A DNA stretch of 5,338 nucleotides from Candidatus Gottesmanbacteria bacterium (GTDB lineage: Bacteria > Patescibacteriota > Microgenomatia > UBA10105 > UBA927), in NCBI GenBank assembly GCA_016218185.1, contig JACREP010000072.1, positions 1 through 5,338 of the forward strand, read 5' to 3'. The translations under genes and the position numbers were made by a program. Below are positions 1 to 5,048 of this stretch, one piece after another; positions within the stretch are counted from its first letter, which is position 1; each line of letters opens with the position of its first letter. The notes under the pieces were generated by a model. The model had not been told where the DNA came from. It saw nothing but the letters and a program-made list of their open reading frames with translations, and did no database searches.

Positions 1-2
1 CC

Positions 3-728
3 ACGGTGTTTTCCAAATCGTTTCTCTCGGTATTTTCGCGAGATTTATACCTGACTCCGGCGCGAGCGGCGGACTCGGAGATTATTTTACAAACGCTGGA
101 AGAGCGCTATCATGCGGCTTTTACAAAGCCGTTACGCGAAGCACTGATTTATGTCTCCGGCGGACACGTGCAGTATCTGCATCTGGCCGTGCTCCGGTTA
201 CATGAGGAAAAACGCCTGCCGAAGGACAGTAAGGAACTTGTGATACTCCTTTCCAAGGATGAACAGATCCAGCTTGCTTCAGAAGAGCTGTTTGAAAGTT
301 TAACCAAGGGGGAAAAAGAAACCATCTTGAAGATTCACCGCGGCGATGCCGTCGATGCGGCGGCCAAGCAGCAAAGCGCATATGTATGGAACACCGGTAT
401 GGTAGTTGAGACAGGCGGAAAACACGCGCTTTTCAGCCCTTTGTTTGCCGGGTATTTGGGCAAGCTGGCTACTACTGCGTCAGGTAACGGCGAGTTTACC
501 AAAAAAGAGCACCTGCTTTTTACGTTTCTTAAAGCCCACGAAGGAGATCTTTGCGAGCGGGAGGCCATCATTGAGGCAGTCTGGCCGGAAAATAAAGAAT
601 TCGGCGTTTCCGACTGGGCGATAGACCGGCTGGTGGCACGCGTGCGCGGCAAACTCAAAGAACAGAAAAACGGATATGAAATTGTCACGGTAAAAACGCG
701 GGGGTATAAGCTGACCCGCACTGCATAA
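3..728 (+). CDS. C-terminal part of an ATPase-linked winged-helix regulator (5' end outside window)
   Basis: The visible part encodes about 240 residues ending at TAA 726-728. A GTG at position 6 could act as a start, but the frame is open to the left edge and the protein begins in the middle of a domain, so I read this as the 3' end of a longer gene. Residues 15-70 resemble the helical region after an AAA/STAND-type ATPase core, including a GGHVQYL segment. Residues 125-152 (WNTGMVVE then ALFSPLFAGYL) match the small winged helix that often follows such ATPases. Residues 165-238 are an OmpR/PhoB-type winged helix, with the KKEHLL helix, the recognition helix around AIDRLVARVRGKL, and the closing hairpin VKTRGYKL. 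The likely role is an NTP-dependent DNA-binding regulator or signal-transduction ATPase. The Walker motifs would lie outside the window. It is 49 nt upstream of the ATP-grasp gene on the same strand and could regulate it, but nothing proves this. Confidence 0.72.
   Translation, partial: TVFSKSFLSVFSRDLYLTPARAADSEIILQTLEERYHAAFTKPLREALIYVSGGHVQYLHLAVLRLHEEKRLPKDSKELVILLSKDEQIQLASEELFESLTKGEKETILKIHRGDAVDAAAKQQSAYVWNTGMVVETGGKHALFSPLFAGYLGKLATTASGNGEFTKKEHLLFTFLKAHEGDLCEREAIIEAVWPENKEFGVSDWAIDRLVARVRGKLKEQKNGYEIVTVKTRGYKLTRTA
682..710 (+). promoter_or_regulatory. Candidate sigma70-type promoter for the ATP-grasp gene
   Basis: TTGTCA (682-687) and TATAAG (705-710) are separated by exactly 17 nt. 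The predicted transcript start is near 717, giving a leader of about 60 nt that contains the REP-like hairpin before the ATG at 778. The boxes lie inside the last codons of the upstream winged-helix gene, where the conserved VKTRGYKL motif constrains the sequence, so a chance match is possible. Confidence 0.4.
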
Positions 729-734
729 AAACTA

Positions 735-768
735 GATTGCTTCGCCGTCAGAACGGCCTCGCAATGAC
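735..768 (+). repeat. REP-like palindromic element, half copy
   Basis: The segment begins GATTGCTTCG and ends CTCGCAATGAC. These are the same arm sequences as in the longer element at 2431-2493 when that one is read on the - strand. Inside it, GCCGT (744-748) and ACGGC (753-757) form a perfect 5-bp stem with a CAGA loop. Only one half of the long palindrome is present. The element ends 9 nt before the ATP-grasp start codon. Similar GTCATTGCGAG / GATTGCTTCG palindromes are scattered through many environmental bacterial genomes as non-coding repeats. Any role in expression is inferred from position only. Confidence 0.7.
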
Positions 769-777
769 ACACTTATA

Positions 778-1773
778 ATGCGCATTACCGTTGTGTACAG
801 TCTTCCCACCCGCCGGGCAATCGCAAGCCCATACAAGGCAACCGACGAGGATACCAAAGACTCGGCCGAGCAGGTGGCAGCCGCACTCAAAACCAATAAC
901 GCGCAGGTAACCCTGGTGCCGATTTCCGAGAATACCCTCGATGCAATTGATGCAATCCGCACGGATCTTATTTTCAACCTCATAGAATGGGACGGATTGG
1001 ATACGGCATTATCACTTGCGGCGTTTGCAAAAATCGAGTCGCTGGGTATCTCCTTTACCGGGCCGGGGCTTAGTCTCCTTACGGCTTTTTCCGACAAAGT
1101 GAAAATGAAGGAGGCCCTCGATGTTGCCGGGCTTGCGACGCCCCGCTGGCAACTGTTTACCACCGGCCGAGAGCCGGTGCGCCAGGATTTTACTTATCCG
1201 CTTATCGTAAAACTTGCGTGGGAGCATTGCAGCGTGGGGCTCACCAAAGACGCCATCGTTGAGAGCGAAAGCGATCTTACCGGATGCGTCGCGGAGCGGC
1301 TGCGGGTATTTCACCAGCCGGTGTACGCAGAGGAGTTTATCATTGGCCGGGAATTTCAGGTGACGGTCTATTCAGGCAAGGGCGGCGTGGTGGTGCTGCC
1401 GCCTGCGGAAATTACGTTTAAGCAAACGGGAACTGATGCGTTCCTCACGTTTGCCAGCCGGTGGGACGAAGAGCATCCGGAATATTGCCTATCGGGTGTG
1501 GCGCTTGCCAAACTTTCCGATCGGCTTGACCGAGCGTTGGTTACGTTGGCCCGGCAGACATTTACCAAACTGGGATTTTGCGATTATGGCCGGCTGGATA
1601 TCCGGACGCGGGGCGAAACGCCGTATATCCTCGAGGCAAACATCAACCCCGGACTTTCGGATGATGACGAGTATGGGATGACGGTTTCGTACCGGGCAGC
1701 CGGGATGACGTTTGCCGACTTTGTGTGGGAAATCGTGAGGTCGTGTATCCGGAGATTTTCTATTACAAGGTGA
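778..1773 (+). CDS. ATP-grasp ligase, D-Ala-D-Ala ligase superfamily
   Basis: This 331-residue protein has the layout of D-alanine-D-alanine ligase-like ATP-grasp enzymes, which join a carboxylate to an amine through an acyl-phosphate made with ATP. The N-terminal domain starts MRITVVYSLPTRR, followed by LIFNLIEW (about 64-71). The family motif DKVKMK is at 106-111. The ATP-binding strand lysine is in PLIVKLAWEHCSVG (K145), and the hinge is YAEEFIIGREFQV (183-195). The Mg-binding residues are D274 in GRLDIR, E286 and N288 in YILEANINPGL, with the spacing seen in Ddl. The length is close to typical Ddl (about 300-370), so the gene appears complete. It starts at ATG 778 because residues 1-6 form the first beta strand; no Shine-Dalgarno is present. 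The N-terminal part is not a standard Ddl match, so the substrate could be another amino acid or peptide. The TGA stop lies in a palindromic repeat, and a C39-type peptidase gene converges from the other side. Confidence 0.85.
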   Translation: MRITVVYSLPTRRAIASPYKATDEDTKDSAEQVAAALKTNNAQVTLVPISENTLDAIDAIRTDLIFNLIEWDGLDTALSLAAFAKIESLGISFTGPGLSLLTAFSDKVKMKEALDVAGLATPRWQLFTTGREPVRQDFTYPLIVKLAWEHCSVGLTKDAIVESESDLTGCVAERLRVFHQPVYAEEFIIGREFQVTVYSGKGGVVVLPPAEITFKQTGTDAFLTFASRWDEEHPEYCLSGVALAKLSDRLDRALVTLARQTFTKLGFCDYGRLDIRTRGETPYILEANINPGLSDDDEYGMTVSYRAAGMTFADFVWEIVRSCIRRFSITR

Positions 1774-1832
1774 GACCTTTAAAGGTTAGCTTCGGATTAA
1801 AGTTTTACAAGGTCTCACCTTTAAAGGTGAGA
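1765..1832. repeat. Paired palindromic repeats between convergent genes, possible bidirectional terminator
   Basis: Two related units, 1765-1786 and 1807-1832, both begin ACAAGGT and share ACCTTTAAAGGT. The arm AAGGTGAGACCTT (1767-1779) is a perfect 13-nt inverted match to AAGGTCTCACCTT (1809-1821), with 29 nt between them. The second unit also contains a perfect 20-nt palindrome at 1813-1832, centred on TTTAAA. The TGA stop of the ATP-grasp gene (1771-1773) and the TAA stop of the peptidase gene (1821-1823 on the - strand) both lie inside the units. A stem readable from both strands between convergent genes suggests a shared transcription end or mRNA 3' stabiliser. There is no clean run of T after the stem, so classic intrinsic termination is not shown. 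Other options are a mobile palindromic repeat or a protein-binding site. Confidence 0.7.
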
Positions 1833-2420
1833 GCGGAAAAGTTTTGCCGTTGCGATGGTGAATTTCGGCAGATGCGAATCTTGTTTTGCCAGAATCAGAA
1901 GCAGTTGTTGCTGCCAGCGCCGGATCAGGCGGAATTTGCGGCCGCGTTTTTTTAACTTTTTTCGCTTGAGGTCATAATCCATCCATCGCTCGCGGAATTC
2001 TTCCCATTTGTAGGACTTTTTTTTAGCGGTTGCGCTGTCAAGCAAAATAATGCGGCTGCTTCGGGCGGAATACGAGGAAACGAGCGTCCAGTGGCCGGAA
2101 TCCGGATGCAGGCGGTCTTTTTTATCTTTTTCATACAGGTAGGTGACCAGTGCCGCGCGGGGTTGGTTGGGCGGGTACTTAAGGCTACTTTGCAGATGAT
2201 GGAGCGTGGCGTATTCGACTGCTAATACCGAAAATCCCAATTTGTTGGCGGCGGCAATAAGATTTGGGGTGGTCGTGCCGTTCCGGTTTGTTTTGCAAAG
2301 GGTAATAAGAGACGCGAGTGATTTGTGTTTGCCGAAAATTTCCAGTGCCAACTTGAGTGCCGCCGGACCGCAGGTATGTTCATCCGGTTGCTGGATCGGT
2401 GTAATGTGGCTTCTTCCCAT
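1821..2420 (-). CDS. Stand-alone C39-like (papain-fold) cysteine peptidase with basic C-terminal tail
   Basis: This 199-residue protein has the full catalytic set of a C39/papain-like peptidase. The oxyanion-hole Gln is Q11, six residues before the nucleophile C17 in the motif TCGPAALKLAL. The His is H110 in SGHWTLV and the Asp is D128 in IILLDSA. C39 domains usually cut double-glycine leader peptides as part of a transporter, but here there is no ABC transporter, membrane segment or signal peptide, so the enzyme is probably cytoplasmic. After the catalytic fold, residues 150-168 are strongly basic (KRKKLKKRGRKFRLIRR), followed by a hydrophobic LLLIL stretch; this suggests nucleic-acid, ribosome or membrane-surface contact. 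The ATG at 2420 is the first start before the Q-to-C motif, and no Shine-Dalgarno precedes it. The gene converges on the ATP-grasp gene, with 47 nt between the two stops. Together they suggest peptide maturation or amide turnover. The substrate is unknown and no precursor peptide gene is visible. Confidence 0.8.
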   Translation of the reverse strand: MGRSHITPIQQPDEHTCGPAALKLALEIFGKHKSLASLITLCKTNRNGTTTPNLIAAANKLGFSVLAVEYATLHHLQSSLKYPPNQPRAALVTYLYEKDKKDRLHPDSGHWTLVSSYSARSSRIILLDSATAKKKSYKWEEFRERWMDYDLKRKKLKKRGRKFRLIRRWQQQLLLILAKQDSHLPKFTIATAKLFRSHL

Positions 2421-2430
2421 GATTGTTTAT

Positions 2431-2493
2431 GTCATTGCGAGCGAAGCGAAGCAATCCCCAAGAGATCGCCACGCCCTTCGGGCTCGCGATGAC
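2431..2493 (-). repeat. REP-like palindromic element, full copy
   Basis: This 63-nt element has outer arms GTCATTGCGAG (2431-2441) and CTCGCGATGAC (2483-2493), which pair with one mismatch. Its inner part includes the perfect small hairpin GCCC-TTC-GGGC (2473-2483) and the GCGAAGCGAAGC tract. Read on the - strand, the arm next to the peptidase gene is the same as in the half copy at 735-768. The element ends 10 nt before the peptidase start codon. It would form a branched fold in the leader of any transcript from the promoter candidate at 2525-2553. Confidence 0.8.
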
Positions 2494-2524
2494 AATAAGG
2501 TAAATAGCGCGTGAGAGCTCTCCG

Positions 2525-2553
2525 ATTGTACAGCGGGAGGAAAAGCGGATCAA
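2525..2553 (-). promoter_or_regulatory. Candidate sigma70-type promoter for the C39-like peptidase gene
   Basis: On the - strand, TTGATC (2548-2553) and TACAAT (2525-2530) are separated by exactly 17 nt. The predicted transcript start is near 2518, giving a leader of about 98 nt that carries the whole REP-like element. The boxes lie in non-coding DNA just past the end of the SIMPL gene, so unlike the candidate at 682-710 they are not explained by coding constraint. Confidence 0.5.
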
Positions 2554-2582
2554 GACCTATAGTATGTCCACCGGGTGGCGGA

Positions 2583-3314
2583 CTAGCGGATTTCGAAACT
2601 GAGCGTCACGGTTACTGAAATCTCGGAGGATCCCGGTTCTATCTGGGTCGGAATACCAATGCCCTCTACTCCTTCGGGTTTGGCCATAAGCGGGATTGGC
2701 CGGGGTGTACCGCCGAAATCCTCGCTGTAATTGATGATGCGGCCCAGGGTAAATCCTGCGATTTTCGCCGCATCTTTGGCCTTTTGTTTGGCTTGGGCAA
2801 CTGCTTTCTCGCGTGCTTCATTCTGCGCCTTGGTTTTATCATCTACATCAAAGGATATGCCGCCTACCTGGTTGGCGCCTGCGGCGGTTGCCGCGTCTAC
2901 CACACTATTTGCCTTTTCGATATCGCGGACTTTGATGGTCAGGTTACTTGAAGCCTCGTACCCTGTGATGCGCTGGCGGCTGCCCGTGTAGTCATACGAT
3001 GGATATATGTTGTAGCCCGTTGTCTGGATATCTTTGGCATCAACGTCCAGTTTTTTCACCGCATCGGACACGGCGTTGATGGCCTTATTTAGCTGATCCT
3101 GTGCAGCTTTGACTGTCGTCGCTTGAGTGCTTACTCCCGCATTAACGACGGCAATATCGGGTACGACTGTCGCCTTTCCCTCACCGCCGACGCTAAAGGT
3201 ATCGGTTTTTTGCGTGGTGACGCTGGTGACGGAAAACGGAATGGGGCCGGCGAGTTTGGTGTAGGCAAAGAGAGCTAGGAAAAAGAGAAGAATGAGTGCT
3301 GCCGTGTTTTTCAT
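2583..3314 (-). CDS. SIMPL-domain (DUF541) membrane-anchored protein
   Basis: This 243-residue protein starts with a short charged end and a hydrophobic helix (about residues 5-18, ALILLFFLALFAY) that acts as a signal peptide or membrane anchor, placing the rest outside the membrane. The SIMPL domain fills residues 40-243. It includes the opening VGGEGKATVVPDIAVVNAGV (42-61), the TTGYNIYPSYDY segment (98-109), ITGYEASSNLTIKVRDIEKA (116-135), AAGANQVGGISFDVDD (144-159), a helical KAVAQAKQKAKDAAKIAG stretch and the final strand ISVTVTLSFEIR. This is a complete domain of the usual length. SIMPL proteins (such as E. coli YggE and BP26) are periplasmic or cell-surface proteins of poorly defined role, some linked to oxidative stress. 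The ATG overlaps the stop codon of the upstream coiled-coil gene (ATGA), so the two are probably translated in a coupled way from one mRNA. The stop is TAG. Confidence 0.9.
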   Translation of the reverse strand: MKNTAALILLFFLALFAYTKLAGPIPFSVTSVTTQKTDTFSVGGEGKATVVPDIAVVNAGVSTQATTVKAAQDQLNKAINAVSDAVKKLDVDAKDIQTTGYNIYPSYDYTGSRQRITGYEASSNLTIKVRDIEKANSVVDAATAAGANQVGGISFDVDDKTKAQNEAREKAVAQAKQKAKDAAKIAGFTLGRIINYSEDFGGTPRPIPLMAKPEGVEGIGIPTQIEPGSSEISVTVTLSFEIR

Positions 3315-3589
3315 GCGACTGGATGCTTGAAGTGTTGTTCCAATTTTCCCATTCGCTCAAAAATCTTGTCGATTTGCCCTCCTTGTAATGTTTGCGTCTC
3401 ATCAGTTTTTTTGTAGAGTCCGACGAACCTATCTAACACCGTCATGACTTTGTCAAATTTTTCAGCCACAATTTTCGTTACTTCTTCAGTAATTTTCTCT
3501 GTCCAATCGGGTTTTGCTCTTTCCAATTCATCTCTGACAATTTTTTGTACATCCATTTGATCATAGAAGATATGTGTCGATTTTCTCAT
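3311..3589 (-). CDS. Small charged coiled-coil protein upstream of SIMPL gene
   Basis: I do not recognise a named family. The 92-residue product is highly charged and helical: residues 12-56 (from MDVQKIVRDELERAK through KFDKVMTVLDRF) and 66-88 (through KIFERMGKLEQHF) have heptad-like hydrophobic spacing typical of a short coiled coil. It has no signal peptide, membrane segment or catalytic motif. Two starts are possible, M1 (3589) and M12 (3556). I prefer M1 because the strong promoter at 3596-3624 places the transcript start exactly on that ATG. The last codon and stop overlap the SIMPL start in ATGA, so the two genes form an operon. Small coiled-coil proteins of this kind, often with a DKVMTVLD-like segment, are common in candidate phyla radiation genomes, but their role is unknown. 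The sequence here is visibly more AT-rich than the ligase gene on the left. Confidence 0.75.
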   Translation of the reverse strand: MRKSTHIFYDQMDVQKIVRDELERAKPDWTEKITEEVTKIVAEKFDKVMTVLDRFVGLYKKTDETQTLQGGQIDKIFERMGKLEQHFKHPVA

Positions 3590-3595
3590 ACATGC

Positions 3596-3624
3596 ATACT
3601 AGGCGACGAGAAATTATCTGTCAA
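3596..3624 (-). promoter_or_regulatory. Strong sigma70-type promoter giving a predicted leaderless mRNA
   Basis: On the - strand there is a perfect TTGACA -35 box (3619-3624), a 17-nt spacer and a TAGTAT -10 box (3596-3601). Six nucleotides separate the -10 box from the ATG at 3589, so the expected transcript start is the A of that start codon. The -35 box overlaps the TGA stop codon of folD (3621-3623). This promoter should drive the coiled-coil/SIMPL operon. Confidence 0.8.
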
Positions 3625-4475
3625 GAAGATTTTTGGGCCGCCAAAACAAGGTTTTGCATGAGGCAGGCGACGTTGACCGGCCCGACGCCTCCGGGAGTGG
3701 GAGTGTAGGCGGAAGCAATATCTTTAATTTCCTCCTCTTCGTAATCACCATGGAGTTTCCCTTCCGTATCACGCCAAAGGCCAACGCCCACCAGCATAGC
3801 GTTCCGCTTGATAGAGTCAGCAGTTATTACGCGCTCCTTTCCTACACAAGTAATGAGAATATCTGCTTGTTTTGTGATTGCCGTGGGGTCAGGTGTTTGT
3901 GAGTGGACAAGGGATGGCTTGCATCCCCGCTTAACCAGCGCTTCCGCAATCGGTTTCCCGGCCGTCTCTCCCCTACCGATGACGACAATGTGCTTTTGTT
4001 TTAACCATGTATCAAATTTGGCTAATTTGGCAGATTGGTCTAATTGGGAGAAAACAAATTGCAGTATTTCCAACACTGCAGCTACCACGGGCACATCAAA
4101 CGGTGAGTTCGGTACGAAACCGTCGACATCTTTCTGCGGCGCAATCTGATTGAGGATTTGGGTTGTGTCGCCCAATTGCTTGGGTAAAGGGCGCTGGACG
4201 ATGAGGCCGTGGATAGCCGGATCAACATTGTACGTATGTATTAACGTGTTAACATGCTGATATGACGTATCGGTTGGAAGTTTTTCATGTTTTACCATTG
4301 CCCCGATTGTTTCCGCCGCTCTCTGTTTTTGCCTGATATACGCGTTTGAGCCGGGATCATCGCCTATCTGGATGACGGCAAGGGTCGGAACTATTCCTTG
4401 TTGTTTGAGCATGCCGACTCGTGCACTCAGGTTATCAAGGATACGATCTGCTATAGCGCGTCCGTTTATTTTCAC
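3621..4475 (-). CDS. folD: Bifunctional methylenetetrahydrofolate dehydrogenase/methenyltetrahydrofolate cyclohydrolase FolD
   Basis: This 284-residue cytoplasmic enzyme interconverts 5,10-methylene-, 5,10-methenyl- and 10-formyl-tetrahydrofolate, supplying one-carbon units for purines and formyl-Met-tRNA. Its length is normal for FolD. The catalytic residues are present: Y46 and K50 in YIRQKQRA, Q94 in GLIVQRPLPK, and D118 in KDVDGF. The substrate loop TPTPGGVGPVN is at 258-268. The nucleotide-binding loop is VIGRGETAGKP (165-175). Three motifs are relaxed compared with E. coli FolD: GRSxxVGxP has become GRGETAGKP, the PCTPxG segment after KDVDGF is replaced by FDVPVVAAVLEIL (126-138), and the usual DVG is VGVG (229-232). 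These changes affect cofactor-side regions rather than the catalytic Lys, so activity is likely but NAD/NADP preference cannot be inferred. The start is GTG at 4475, next to an extended -10 promoter; no Shine-Dalgarno is present. Confidence 0.93.
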   Translation of the reverse strand: MKINGRAIADRILDNLSARVGMLKQQGIVPTLAVIQIGDDPGSNAYIRQKQRAAETIGAMVKHEKLPTDTSYQHVNTLIHTYNVDPAIHGLIVQRPLPKQLGDTTQILNQIAPQKDVDGFVPNSPFDVPVVAAVLEILQFVFSQLDQSAKLAKFDTWLKQKHIVVIGRGETAGKPIAEALVKRGCKPSLVHSQTPDPTAITKQADILITCVGKERVITADSIKRNAMLVGVGLWRDTEGKLHGDYEEEEIKDIASAYTPTPGGVGPVNVACLMQNLVLAAQKSS

Positions 4476-4483
4476 TGCGAACT

Positions 4484-4492
4484 AGTATACCA
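4484..4492 (-). promoter_or_regulatory. Extended -10 promoter for folD
   Basis: On the - strand, TGGTATACT gives a TATACT -10 box (4484-4489) with the TGn extension. No good -35 box is found at 16-18 nt, which the extended -10 can offset. Eight nucleotides separate the box from the GTG start at 4475, so the expected leader is only about 0-2 nt. Confidence 0.6.
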
Positions 4493-4550
4493 CGCTGATG
4501 TGTTGCTCTTGTAGGCGGCAGCACAGAGTTTGCGTTCTTTCACAATGTTT

Positions 4551-5039
4551 TTATGACATTTTTCTGAGCGTGTCGATAGCGCTAACTGGTAGGCTACCAA
4601 ATATTATGTTAGAGTTCATAGCTGTCAATCTACTCGTAGCCCAGTGAGTTAAATTGAAAACCGCTTGTTGTGCGCCGTCTTCTTTGCCGATTTGGTGTGA
4701 TGCTGGTGTAAAAAAGGGAATTCGCACTAAATGTCCATCAGTCGTGGCTAATGCTCCAAATTGTACTTGGGTATTAAGATCGTCTGATATGTCATATGCC
4801 TCTATTAAAGCTCGGCAGAGTGGCTCAACAAGGGCAGCAGCTTCATCCGGGTTAGTCGCATTTGGCGTGGTCACCTCAAGAATTAGTGGATAAAGATGCC
4901 ATCCGTCTGTAAGTAATTTACGAGTATTTTGGTCGAGTGCTTCTATGAGACTATCTATCTTCGCTTGCGGTATTACTTTCCAGTCAGTATAAATGAGATG
5001 CTTATGTGTTTCGTCGGGTTTTATTATATCTGTCATCAT
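4551..5039 (-). CDS. Unrecognised 162-residue protein between gyrA and folD
   Basis: I do not recognise this family. The protein is soluble-looking, acidic to neutral, with no signal peptide or membrane helix. A helical segment (DSLIEALDQNTRKLL, about 29-43) leads into a strand (LYPLILEVTTP, 49-59), a further helix (NPDEAAALVEPLCRALIEAY, 63-82), strands around VQFGALAT (92-99) and HLVRIPFF (102-109), and a helix with FNLTHWATSRL (128-138). The alternating strands and helices suggest a small alpha/beta domain. Two ATG codons occur in a row (5039 and 5036); the first is taken, but the second is equally possible. An AT-rich extended -10 box lies just upstream, and the nearest upstream gene, gyrA, ends 66 nt before it. 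Base use looks more AT-rich than in the left half. No function is proposed. Confidence 0.75.
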   Translation of the reverse strand: MMTDIIKPDETHKHLIYTDWKVIPQAKIDSLIEALDQNTRKLLTDGWHLYPLILEVTTPNATNPDEAAALVEPLCRALIEAYDISDDLNTQVQFGALATTDGHLVRIPFFTPASHQIGKEDGAQQAVFNLTHWATSRLTAMNSNIIFGSLPVSAIDTLRKMS

Positions 5040-5048
5040 AATTTTATG

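Noticed and set aside
335..772. Long open frame on the - strand opposite the winged-helix gene
   Set aside because: Its start is made by the translated REP-like repeat and it lies fully antisense to a recognisable domain. It is a shadow frame.
774..779. Perfect TATAAT overlapping the ATP-grasp start codon
   Set aside because: As a -10 box it would start the transcript near 786, inside the gene and past the ATG needed for the first beta strand. There is no good -35 box. The pair at 682-710 fits better.
732..1314. Open frames on the - strand opposite the ATP-grasp gene
   Set aside because: They have no recognisable family, low-complexity composition and a clearly coding opposite strand.
1765..1832. 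CRISPR repeats or a phage attachment site
   Set aside because: There are only two imperfect units with a 20-nt gap and no integrase or cas gene. The palindromic form at convergent gene ends fits a terminator-like repeat better.
735..2493. Insertion sequence or transposon
   Set aside because: No transposase or target-site duplication is visible. The flanking inverted copies are of a widespread small repeat type and differ in completeness, so only the cassette hypothesis is kept as a finding.
2206..2514. Open frame on the + strand over the peptidase N-terminus and REP-like element
   Set aside because: Its C-terminal third is a translation of the palindromic repeat, and the rest is antisense to the catalytic Cys region.
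2513..2522. GAGAGCTCTC palindrome as an operator
   Set aside because: A single short palindrome with no second copy in the window; it is not enough to call a site.
2568..2578. CCACC-G-GGTGG inverted repeat just after the SIMPL stop, as a terminator
   Set aside because: A one-base loop cannot form a hairpin, and there is no T-run.
3633..4149. Open frames on the + strand opposite folD
   Set aside because: FolD motifs on the - strand are unambiguous, and these frames have no start signals or family features.
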